Shown: in pieces, positions 10,728 through 19,967 of the stretch
Layout: the number at the start of each line of letters is the position of its first letter
Position numbering within the stretch: position 1 is the stretch's first letter
From: Cylicocyclus nassatus
Taxonomy: Eukaryota > Nematoda > Chromadorea > Rhabditida > Strongylidae
DNA: 64,000 bases
Assembly (NCBI GenBank): GCA_958299035.1
Contig: CATQJL010000112.1
Span: forward strand, 327,001-391,000
Direction: 5' to 3'
Position numbers and translations under genes: made by a program
Notes under the pieces: generated by a model
Database searches by the model: none
What the model saw: only the letters and a program-made list of their open reading frames with translations
What the model was told of the DNA's origin: nothing

Positions 10728-11785
10728 AACGATCTTTGGACGTACAGTATACACCCAACTTCATTTGGTATAACCTCAGTCCGTACAAAGTATTTTCTCC
10801 AGACTTACTACCATAAAGACTATATGAAACTTTTTACTAACTACAGAGTTCGCTTTTCCACACAAACTTAATACAGCTTTTCGCTGCAGTCATACGGTGA
10901 GGTTAAATTTCACGGCGGTTCCGATATATCATCATAATAATATCGAATTACCAACGTAGCTCATTTCTGTACACTTGCGCTAGGTGCACATCAAATTCCA
11001 GATCCACGTGCCTATACGCAGCACGAAAGTTGACATTATGTTTTACCTGATTATGTCTAGATGGATACTTTTTGTAATCACCTTCTCAGAACTTGAACTC
11101 TGAAAAATGGTTCCATTATTCCAAAAACAGCGAGGGCATATGTACGATAGAAAGGAGAGAAAATCATTTAGGACAACAATAAAAGAAGAAGAAGCACATG
11201 TTTGATGGAATGTTAAGCATGCACCAGCTAAATCAAGTTTATATTCTAAATCAGAACAGATCATTTACTAGAGGTACTAGATCATATACTAGATCATATA
11301 CTACTATTTCTGCCCAGAAAGAAAACAGTGAGTTTTAATGGCGCAATCGCAAAATCCACCTATATTTGCTGTACAGAAGTTAGTGGTTTCAAAATTTTAA
11401 GAGAAATGAGCAATATCGTAGAGTTTTAGAATCAACAAGCTGAATCCTTCTAGGGCTAAGTGATTTCTTCTTCGCTGCAGCACAACCACCGTAACCATGC
11501 AAGCAAGGACTTTGCAAGATATTTATCATTCCTGATTCCTCCTTGAAAAATAACCCCAGTGACCTGAGAAATTTACTCAAATGCGATTTTGAAGTTCCTA
11601 GAGGGATAGAGAGATACCGAAACCTGGAAATAAATTTCATATGTCCTTGATAGTGCGTCTGAAGAAAATACGTCAAAAATAAGGTCTTAAAACAAGATTA
11701 GGGCTCTATTTATTTGGAGCACGTTATCTCGCAGCCGATGGATGTTGGGTGTATACCGTACGTCCGATCTTTGATGTATTTGCTT
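10728..11785. mobile_element. Foldback element (~1.06 kb)
   Basis: About 10728-10870 recurs inverted at about 11580-11785: ATCTTTGGACGTACAGTATA against the complement of ATCGGACGTACGGTATA, plus TATTTTCTTCAGAC blocks. The matching open frames in the arms (YFLQT-H/Y...MK) reflect the repeat rather than two genes. The interior has no recognisable content. Confidence 0.55.
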
Positions 11786-12047
11786 GGAAAATGAGTGGGT
11801 ATAGATGGTAATGAACAGTCTTACTGGGTTGTTTCAGGCATATCGCAACAGGTAAGAAGATTTCGCATTCCTCGAGCTAAAACTTATTTATTCTTTTCGG
11901 AGCTGGAATTGATGACAAATGTCCAGTTTAGGTACTACATGTGTTTGGATCTCTGTTGGGGATATGATTTGATTGGGAATATAATGACTTGATAATTGCA
12001 ATCATCGCATATTGTGTTGTAAGATACTGAGGTTGGTTTCTCATCCA

Positions 12048-12536
12048 TCTTATGTATAAAGCTAAATGTCTGTTTGTCTGTCTGTATGTCTGTCTGTGTG
12101 TACGTGTGTTCCGAATAGAAAATTCCATTTCCCAACCGATCCGGACCAAACTTGGCGCACGTACACTTCGGGGCCGGGCGGGTGTCGTAGGCTACTTTTC
12201 GTCATCGATCGATATCAATTTTATCGATTTTTATCGATTTTTTGGCAGAGTTCACCTACGGGGCCGGGAGTTGGCATAGGGGAGTAATCGAGCATGCTGA
12301 TTCGAATACAATATTAGTTTTTGAAAATATCCTTCACTTTTTCCGGTTTTATCGATTTTTTGTAAATTTTGAACTGCGGGGCTGGGAGTTGGCACAGGGG
12401 AGTAATCGAGCACGCTGATTACTGAAACAGCTAATGAATTGGCAAGTAGGCGACAGAAAAAGGTTGTATTGGGATAGGGATGAGAGCTTTACCGTAGTGT
12501 TTTGACAGGGCCGGGCGGAGCCGGGTAAGCCAGCTA
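12048..12536 (+). mobile_element. Non-autonomous Helitron, family A copy 1
   Basis: It starts TCTTATGTATAAAGCTAAAT after an A, then a (TCTG)n-like stretch, then the family box ATCCGGACCAAACTTGG and several ATCGATTTT repeats. It ends GGCGGAGCCGGGTAAGCCAG then CTA followed by T (canonical CTAG lost its last base). These are Helitron rules: 5' TC, 3' hairpin plus CTRR, insertion between A and T without duplication. Confidence 0.8.
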
Positions 12537-13358
12537 TTGTATAATGTAATATTATTTGTAGGGTTCTCATCCATACTGTATAATGTAATATTATTTGTAG
12601 GGATCCAAAGCACCACACTGTTTTGTGAGATACGTATTATGGAAACAAGCAGAAATGTCCTGTCCCGTGAAAACTAATGAGTTATTGTGGAGGTGTTGGA
12701 GCTCGAGCGTACACGCGGATTCGATCATTGCTTTTGGAATGCATTATTGATACATATGTTATGTTGTATATGCTGCCTTGGCGTTTTCTCGTTCTTAATG
12801 CCCATTCCCGTGAAAGCTAATGAATTATTGTAAAGGATTTCTGTGTTACCATGTATTTGATTAGGAGAATAATGCCAAAGATAGCCAAAAATTGTGGTAA
12901 CGCCATAATGATTCGCTGCGCAACAGGCGGTTCCGGGTGGGCGTCCGCGCCGCAACCGGCCGGCGGGCGGCCGGTTGCCTCAGCGGGTCGTCGCCCGGTC
13001 ACTGGCCGGTAAATGTATCTGACAATGAGATGCGGCAGAAAGCATGCCGCAACACTCAAAATCGTAGGGTACCGCAGCGACTCTGCGTCCCAGCCTTGGC
13101 GGGGACCGTCGTTCAAAAGTAAGAAATTGTAAAACGCATGCTCTCGCCGTTGTGCCTTCTTATGTGGATTTTTGGATTTAGGTTGCAAATAACCTCTGTA
13201 AGCGGATTTTCTAAAAATCGAGTTTTTGCGGACAGTGCCTCTGAATCGCGCGCTTGCCTACACAATTTCAATCACCAGACCTTAGAAAGTACACAAATTG
13301 TACGTCACATTTCGCACGATAAACGCTATTTCCTATGTGCTCAATTTAGAATAAACAC
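12537..13358. other. Unassigned, with a local direct duplication
   Basis: Just after the Helitron a TGTATAATGTAATATTATTT block occurs twice (about 12538 and 12578). A GC-rich stretch with GGCCGGCGGGCGGCCGG lies at about 12955. A fragment of the AAGGCAGTGTCC family (AAAATCGAGTTTTTGCGGAC) lies near 13215-13250. No exon of the adjacent gene was identified. Confidence 0.35.
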
Positions 13359-13765
13359 CAACCACCACAGGGATCGGTTCTGACCAAGGCCGCCTGTCCG
13401 TTTTCTGCTGCACAAGATCCTGAAAAGCAATCTTTCAATGGCTTGAGTGAGCAGCTCCATCTCGTGAGCACCTTTTCAGGAAGCTTTTCTGCGGTCAGTT
13501 GGCTAAGCACGTCTTTTAAACGACGCACTTCTTCCTTTTCCTGTTGAACTTGTCTTTGGAGAGAAAAGATAGAGGAAGAGACCTTCTCAACTTCATCCTA
13601 AACCGAATTTCCCATAAAACCACGGGAATTGCCTGCACTTAGCACTCACCACCATCGGCAACACATCTTGCCCTGCTAATCCCAGAAAGAGAAATAGCCA
13701 TATTGTCATACTCACACCGCATACAACCACAAAAAATAACTTTGTAGCTTTCATTGTGTCCAGAT
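13359..13765 (-). CDS. 5' part of a type II membrane protein; possible N-acetylglucosaminyltransferase I
   Basis: Three exons fit on the minus strand: 13754-13650, 13597-13472 and 13419-13359, with two 52-bp introns (GTGAGT...GGTTTAG and GTGCTC...GCTTTTCAG) and phases that join cleanly. The start follows a TTTTTCAG at 13773-13766, a plausible spliced-leader acceptor 11 nt from the ATG. The peptide has a short basic head (MKATK), one membrane segment (about residues 6-27), then a Glu/Gln/Leu-rich coiled-coil stem (about 36-77), and ends WSEPIPVVV before a GT donor. TM, coiled-coil stem and a PIPVVV strand resemble the start of GnT-I (MGAT1, GLY-12/13/14), a Golgi enzyme adding GlcNAc to N-glycans. 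No further exons are visible in the window, so it is truncated, broken by repeats, or has a huge intron. The enzyme identity is tentative; the exon structure is better supported. Confidence 0.5.
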
Positions 13766-13773
13766 CTGAAAAA
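13766..13773 (-). promoter_or_regulatory. Putative spliced-leader acceptor site
   Basis: Minus-strand TTTTTCAG, the nematode 3' splice-site consensus, lies 11 nt upstream of the ATG with no preceding exon required. It suggests the mRNA is trans-spliced. Confidence 0.5.
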
Positions 13774-13899
13774 TCAGTTTTCACAAGACATAAAATTCAT
13801 TCTCTGAAAAGACACAAGCATGCTTTGCGTCCGTCTGATTAACAAGTTCATGAGTTATGGTTTAATACGTCTTGGTTATCATCATATCACCAGATATCA

Positions 13900-14020
13900 T
13901 CTCTCTATATAAAGCGCAGGGGGGGGGGGTCTGACGTCACGCTGCCGCGACGATTTCAACATTTCCGTCTGTCTCAAATGCACCCACTGCACCCAAACTG
14001 ATGACTCATTTTTTGCTTGA
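13900..14020. repeat. Dispersed unit: TATAAAGCGCA + G run + GACGTCA
   Basis: TATAAAGCGCA, a run of G, GACGTCA, CCGCGACGAT and TTCCGTCTGTCTC recur in the same order at about 16694-16800. There the repeat abuts a mariner-like MITE. Confidence 0.6.
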
Positions 14021-14512
14021 GCCTATTTCTCGAGTTGTTGATCAGTACGCCCTTTCACAAAACTCTTAAAGCGGTAGAATCAATTAACTACATTTCCACC
14101 AGACGGTCTCCCACAGCTTTCTGAAGACGTGTTGATTCTTTATGGTATCAGACAAATTACCACTTTCATATCATATGTATTGCAGCAGCAACCGTAGATG
14201 CGAATTGTCCTAATTAATCCTCTCAGTTTGAATGATCGAAATTCGCTCATTTCAACTGTTTGTGAAAAATTTCCATACTGCGAAAGCAGAAACACGAAAT
14301 AGGGTTTCTTTTGCCCGACGGAAAAAATATTCGCCGTCAGAAACTGCCTTCAATCCATTCGTGTATAAAGACAAGATAGAATCAATGCAGGGGCTTCACC
14401 ATCAGCTGAAGCCCTGCTAAACTCAGAAGTGTGAAGTTGCACAATTCTACCACAGCTTTTTGCCAAGATATTGCGCAATCCAAAAATCGTCTGAGCAACA
14501 AAGATTTGCTTA
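14021..14512. other. Unassigned sequence
   Basis: No supported gene or repeat. Confidence 0.25.
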
Positions 14513-14967
14513 CAAGGGAATGGTCAGAAATCGAAGTGGCCATTCCAGACAAGCTGCATAGCGTTAGATGCAGCATGAAGCGCTGACTCTAAATCTGTCT
14601 CCTTTATCTGCTTATCGCTTTTTTGGACGAAGTTATAAGCCATTAAAGACCATTATTTTGCTTAGAAATTATGCGTGAAACTGAAAATCTAGCCGTACAG
14701 AGCCTCGTTCGCCTCAATGCTGAGCCAAAACATGCAGTTAGCTAACTTAAAATTTTTGAAACCAGAAGCCGAGCTAAAAGTGCAACAATGTGCTCAATTT
14801 CGCTGTTTTTATGTATGATTTTTTCACTTTAAAACCGCTTGTAGCTTCGTCCACAGAAGCGGGAAGCAGATAATGAGGACAGATTCGAAGTCAGCGTTTT
14901 ATACTGCATCGAATGACATACAGCTTCTTTGGTTTGGCCACCACTTTGACTTCTGACCATTCCCTTG
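14513..14967. mobile_element. PIF/Harbinger-like MITE (CAAGGGAATGG ends)
   Basis: CAAGGGAATGGTCAGAA and its complement bound a 455-bp palindromic element flanked by TTA on both sides (14510-14512, 14968-14970). The first 9 bases match the tRNA-bearing elements at 7375 and 17184. A truncated copy lies at 44812-45161. No tRNA-like module is visible here. Confidence 0.75.
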
Positions 14968-15960
14968 TTAGCTCAGCAGCTGAAAGCAAAAGCATGCTTC
15001 GGTGGTAGGATTCAAAAGAAACAATTAGTAGCCTACTAGTTGAGCTGGAAAGTGAGATCTTTATCAATTCAAAAATAAGAGAACTCGAAGAAGTTTAAGA
15101 GGGGGGGGGAAGAATGGAATTCAATGCAAGGAGTGACACTCATTGTGGGAAGCAGGACCCCGGATGGGAATAGCAAGGGAGTGGTCAGGGCTGGGAGAAT
15201 TGTGTCGAGTGCGAGACGGTCACTTCGGCCAGTATACTTTTTGAAGTTTGTAAAAGTTCGGAGCATCCGGATAGCCGCAGAATGTTGAAGGAATGATAAC
15301 TTTGTCAGGTACAGTATGTCTCAATCGCAATAAGGCTGAAACCTTCGATGAAAACATGTGCACACGCAACGCAAAAGGTTTGCGCTGCATCTGACCTCAT
15401 GGAATCGTAGTCGAAGAAAATGAGGAGGGAATAGGGAGGTCCCAACACGAATATTTGCGTCAAACCGCAGACGTAATGATGAACAATGGCTTGGGTAAGC
15501 GTGTAAGCGGCACATCTGAATACAGCAGCGTCGAGGCATGACCCGAAGGCGATTGTGTTAGTTTGAGAAGTGTAAGAATGCCTTAAAGATTAGTAGATCA
15601 GAGATTTCATATAGAGTCTTTCTTGCAAAAAAGACTTGGTGGCGGAGAGGGGACGGAAGGTAAATTGGCTGAAAGAAGGACAACGCAAGTTTGCAAAACG
15701 CAATGATATACAAAACCATCTGCCCCTGTAGAGCATAGGAAGAAACATCGTTGCGGTTAAAAGACGTGGGAGAGAGCAGTCAAAATTCTGTTGAGACTTT
15801 TGTTAAGAAAATTTTGAATCTTAACAGCAGGGAATATAAGTAACCCTTAACTTCGATCCTAGATTAAGTGGCAAAAAAAGTCCCACCGTATTTTGAGGAA
15901 AAGGTTCTCCACAGAACTTCATAAGTTCTAGCTTTTAATTTTAGTCACATCTTACTTTAC
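14968..15960. other. Unassigned, probably body of a hairpin-ended element
   Basis: Parts of the last ~150 bp match sequence before 45590 (GGTTCTA-CTTTTA, ACATCTTACTT), so this interval probably belongs to an element ending at 16006. Its start could not be placed. A G run occurs near 15100. Confidence 0.3.
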
Positions 15961-16006
15961 ACACACACAGCCAGTTTGAAGCGCTGCGCGGCGCTTTGGA
16001 CTTGTA
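15961..16006 (+). repeat. 3' end of hairpin-terminated family H
   Basis: ACACACACAGCCAGT is followed by a GC hairpin (GCGCTGCGCGGCGC) and TTTGGACTTG. The second copy at 45590-45637 reads CCAGTCCGCCGCTTTGCGGC then GCTTTGGATTGG. The layout (CCAGT, GC hairpin, TTGG/CTGGT) parallels family C. Confidence 0.5.
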
Positions 16007-16014
16007 ACTATATA

Positions 16015-16693
16015 CAGGGTGTCCCAAAAAGATGTGCACACTGTTTGATTTTGAATAACTCTCTTATTATGAGGTCTTTCGAGAAGCGGTAAGCGCCATT
16101 TTGTAGGGCTGGCTTCAACTTAGATTTGCAGTATGGAGCGAATCACCGATCGCTCTTCGTTACTGTAGAAATACGGTAGAAACTTGACAGAGGGTTTTGG
16201 CCATCAAAGGCCATATTTTGCCTCAGAAAGGAATCAAAACAGCCTGAAAACTTTTACACTAGGGCAATTAGAGTTGCTGATTCTAACTGTAAAGTTCCCA
16301 ACCTATTATAATGTTTCACCGAAGAGTTATGCGAGGTAAGCAGTAGCGGCCATTTTCTCAATGTTCCTAAAAAGTGCGGTTACACCATTTAAAAAGCTTC
16401 GTAATCTTAAGAATAGTTGAGTATTGAACTCAGCGTCCCTAAAAACCCTATTACACAAGTTTTCACATCTTTTTGAAAATTTTTGAAACGGCAGCTTTTT
16501 ACACATTGACACAATATGTTCCAAGTTTCTACCGTATTCCTACCGTAACGAAGGGCGGTCAATGATTCGCTCTATACTGTAAATCTAAGTTGAAGCCAGC
16601 TCTACGAAATGGCGCTTACCGCTTCTCGAAAGACCTCATAATAAGAGAGTTATTCAAAATCAAACAATGTGCACATCTTTTTGGGACACCCTG
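16015..16693. mobile_element. Mariner-like MITE with long inverted arms
   Basis: The termini are CAGGGTGTCCCAAAAAGATG and its complement, flanked by TA on both sides (16013-16014 and 16694-16695). The arms (about 16015-16245 and 16500-16693) are nearly complementary. TA duplication and the CAGGGTGTCCC end suit the IS630-Tc1-mariner superfamily. Non-coding. Confidence 0.8.
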
Positions 16694-16887
16694 TATAAAG
16701 CGCAGGGGGGGGGGCATGTGACGTCATCGTTGCCGCGACGATGTCAACAATTCCGTCCGTCTCGAATGCACCCAATGCATCCAGACCGGTGACTCATTGA
16801 TGTTGTTTGAACCTTCCCGATTTGTTGGACAAAACGATCTTCCATGCTAACTCCATAAGCATCGCATTCGAGGCACACAACTATCTA

Positions 16888-17167
16888 CCCTCGATATCAT
16901 CCCATATGTCTTCCCTCAACATGACGTGGATTACGTGGCTTGATGAGGCGCCGCCTCGCCTCGGCCTCGCGCCACGTTGCGAGCGCATCATTTGGCGCGC
17001 CGTGGCGCTCAACACAACGTGGCGCAGGCTTTTCCACGTTCTTCTTGTTGCCACATCACGCCGAAGATGCGCACGCAACGTGGCGCAAGCCCGAGGCGAG
17101 GCGGCGCCTCATCAAGCCACGTAATCCACGTCATGTTGAGGGAAGACATATGGGATGATATCGAGGG
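16888..17167. mobile_element. GC-rich palindromic MITE, copy 1 (CCCTCGATATC ends)
   Basis: CCCTCGATATCATCCCATAT and its complement enclose a GC-rich palindrome with GGCGCCGCCTCG and CGTGGCGC blocks. TA flanks both ends. A second copy is at 58077-58367. Overlapping Arg/Ala-rich open frames are by-products of the palindrome. Confidence 0.75.
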
Positions 17168-17311
17168 TAGTTATCTTTTCTAACAAGGGAAGGATACTTG
17201 ATCGCAGTGACGATTGGGTAAGCGGTGTATACCGCGTATACCGTCCCCAGACGGTGATCTCTAAACCGCATTTCATATCTGCTATGACGTCATTCTGGAG
17301 GAGTTATAAAG

Positions 17312-17380
17312 AATTTTCGGTGCAGTGGATAATGGCTTGGACTGCGGAGCTGAACGTCGTGGGTTCGATTCCTTATGCCA
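17312..17380 (+). other. tRNA-like pol III module, plus arm
   Basis: TCGGTGCAGTGGATAATGGC (A-box-like) and GGGTTCGATTCC (B box) lie 41 nt apart. Acceptor and T-stem pairing are imperfect. Confidence 0.5.
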
Positions 17381-17802
17381 TTTTTGTAAATTTTAGCAGG
17401 CAGTTGCAAAACCTGTCGACATCAGAAAAAAGTTGATTTTCACAATATGAAGCAATGTATTTACATTTATTGGCACTGAACCACCGTCTAGCCTAAAAAC
17501 ACTTGTTTTTAGCCTTTTTCATTAAATACTTTACTCATACATATTGTGCATCAAAAAATCGATAAAGACGCCATTTTTGACAGGTTGGCTGCTCCTCTCT
17601 ATGTAAAGCATGAATTCGGAATTCTCAATGTAAAATTGAGTAAGGTATTCAATGAAAAAGGCTAAAAACGAGTGTTTTTAGGTTAGAGGTGGTTCAGTGC
17701 CAATGAATGTAAATATATTGCTTCATACTGTAAAAAACAACATTTTTTGATGTCGATAGGTTTTGCAATTTGCCTGCTAAAATTTACAAAAATGTGAAAC
17801 GG

Positions 17803-17872
17803 GTGACATCCCAGAGGAATCGAACCCACGACGTCCAGCTCCCAGTGCCACTATCCACTGCACCAAAAATCC
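17803..17872 (-). other. tRNA-like pol III module, minus arm
   Basis: Minus-strand TTGGTGCAGTGGATAGTGGC and GGGTTCGATTCC are in tRNA order. It converges with the copy at 17312-17380. Confidence 0.5.
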
Positions 17873-18002
17873 TTTATAACTCCTCCAGAATGACGTCATA
17901 GCAGATATGGAATGCGGTTTAGAGATCACTGTCTGGGGACGGTATACGCGGTATACACCGCTTACCCAATCGTCAGTGCGATTAAGTATCATTCCCTTGT
18001 AA

Positions 18003-19189
18003 GTTTGCTTATCAATCACATCCAAGACTGAATGAAAGGATATGGAAGTTTCCAATAAGCGAAATACTGAGTGGATGCTTATGATCGGAGAATAGCGAAC
18101 AGAGAGGACTTCGATCCTGTGGTTTATATATTTTGACGATTGTTGTTTCAGTTCATATGTTCATTGTCATTGTCTTTATTCGCGATTGATATATGAGCTC
18201 TTCCATAGACGAGGCCCTTGTATAGGGCTCTGCGTGATCGTGATGGTCGGTAAGTTTGAGGCCGAATGCTTGCGCATTCATTTCTCTTAAACGTTCTTCT
18301 GCTATTAGATGCGGTAGCTCAACTACATGAAGCGATTATGGAATGTATGGGGTTTGTTTAACTGATTGAGGCATGGCGACCACAAATACCGATCTTCGAT
18401 CCGCAGAGTCTTATATGAATGGTGCTTTCAGTTACTTTGCGCTTAATCCTTATTGCAGCTTATCGGGGATTTGTAGCGAAATGGCGGGACAGTCGGACCA
18501 ATATGCAACCTGCCTGTGCAAGGCATGCGTTTACCTGCAAGCAGTAGCGAAGGCTCTGATTACAGTGTCTTGTATTTGACCGCTGTTGAAATTTTTCATT
18601 ACGCTCGACATTTCTCTATACATATACGTTCGGCTTTCAGTCCATCCTATGTTTTCTTTCATCATTCGCGATCTCCCCCCCCCCCTTTCTGTGCCATCGC
18701 TACCTCTAGATTTGGAGTTTCAAGCATGCTCAGGATTACTGATTCAGCTTCCGCAGACTAAAAAGAGCTTCTAATCTTCAAGTTCCAGAAGGTAGTTTTA
18801 AGTTAGACCTAACAGTTGTGCAAGTTTTCTATGCCTTTCGGATAATTTGTTCATTTTCGAAGATAGTTGAGAAAATGCTGATATGAATCTCGTCAAGAAG
18901 CTTCGATGCGAACTTTATCAAGCCTTACCTGCTATGCTCACGAATAATAAGTGATTCACCGTCGTAAAGGGTTTGCAATTCTGTGCTAGGTAATGGCTTG
19001 TGAAACAACCCAGTGACCTGGCAAACAAGATGAACTGTCATGACAGAGGAGAAGGTGAGCAAAGGCTGAGCTCGTTGAGATTAGTTAAATAGCTACGTCC
19101 AAGTGCGGGGAGCTTGCTGCGCTCCACGGTCAAAAGTATGACCGAATGCGAAGTGAGCCAAAGTACAGTGTTTTTTATCCCGAAGTAGG
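18003..19189. other. Unassigned sequence
   Basis: About 1.2 kb with no supported gene. It contains a C run at about 18676-18686. No repeat partner was recognised. Confidence 0.3.
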
Positions 19190-19420
19190 CAAAACATTCC
19201 AAGTGGAGCGGCACCGCCACGGCTCAGCGAGATAGACTAGAATGAAGAGACGCAAACTGCAAAGCGGCGCAAATCGTTGTGAAGCATACTCCGCCAGTCC
19301 AACTTCCGCCTGAACTGAGTTGAACCTTACTATATATAGCTGTGTGCCTCGAACACGTCATAAGCATCATATTGATTGGCTCTACTGACACCAAGCAAAA
19401 GCTCACTTTGATCCAGCATT
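19190..19420. repeat. Dispersed repeat shared with 26210-26370
   Basis: Blocks such as CTCAGCGAGATAG, AATGAAGAGACGCA and CGCCAGTC match 26270-26340 in the same orientation, so a fragment of the 23.6-26.6 kb foldback family is present here. Confidence 0.6.
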
Positions 19421-19869
19421 AAAAAGCTGTGTGAATTTTAGTTAGTAGTGTACGAGAATACTGTAGACTACAACGCAGCCATGATGCTGCAGTATCAAAT
19501 GTGATTATTCTCTTTCCCGGTTTCAAAATCAGTCCTACTGATCATTTGTTTAATATTTGCATTCTGCAGTTGGAGAAGTGGCGGGATTTTGAAACAGTTC
19601 TTGAAGATGAAAGGGGTGGAACAGGCTAGCAAATCCTTCAGGAAAGAAAAACGGGGGAAATCTCGAGTTTTGGCAAGAAAAATTATGTGAGTGAAAAACT
19701 AAAACTTTTGAAAGCAATAGGAGTGAAGGAGGAGGTCCCTGGTTGTGGATGTTGTGGATGCAGGGAGTGAACGGTCTTTAGGGTGTTTCAACAATAAAGC
19801 AGCCGAAAGTTTTAGCTGCAAAACTCGGGAGAGGGCGTGGTGAAAGCAGATTGCAGATTTTGGTAAAGT
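19421..19869. other. Unassigned sequence
   Basis: Nothing recognisable. Confidence 0.25.
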
Positions 19870-19955
19870 GAAGGTTCACAGGTGCGATGAGGTGAGCCGA
19901 AGCTCACCCTCCCTTCACTTTGGAGCCTGGGCCACCCCCCCCCCCCTTCACCTGG
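19870..19955. repeat. CCTTCAC dispersed motif, copy 4, with C run
   Basis: ACAGGTGCGATGAGGTGAGCC, CCCTTCACTTTGGAGCC and a C run before CTTCACC. It lies at the edge of the following foldback. Confidence 0.5.
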
Positions 19956-19967
19956 AACATATGGTGC

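Larger units (their letters stand above)
17184..17999. mobile_element. PIF/Harbinger-like foldback MITE with tRNA-like arms
   Basis: CAAGGGAAGGATACTTGATC on the left and a near-complement ending TTCCCTTG on the right are flanked by TAA triplets (17181-17183 and 18000-18002). The arms run about 17184-17520 and 17650-17999 and contain GTATACCGCGTATACCGTC, a GACGTCATTCTGGAGGAGTT block and a tRNA-like module. This has the same end sequence and plan as 7375-8296 with a different tRNA-like cargo. Confidence 0.8.

Noticed and set aside
10323..10871. 182-residue open frame as a gene
   Set aside because: No recognisable domain or splice structure; part is an arm of a foldback whose inverted copy gives a similar peptide.
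13346..13528. Reading exon 2 straight through to a stop at 13346 (cysteine-rich tail)
   Set aside because: Removing a 52-bp intron with a GCTTTTCAG acceptor gives a better tail (DLVQQKTDRRPWSEPIPVVV), and the intron size matches its neighbour. Read-through is kept only as an alternative.
16807..17183. Overlapping Arg/Ala-rich open frames on both strands
   Set aside because: Explained by the GC-rich palindromic MITE.
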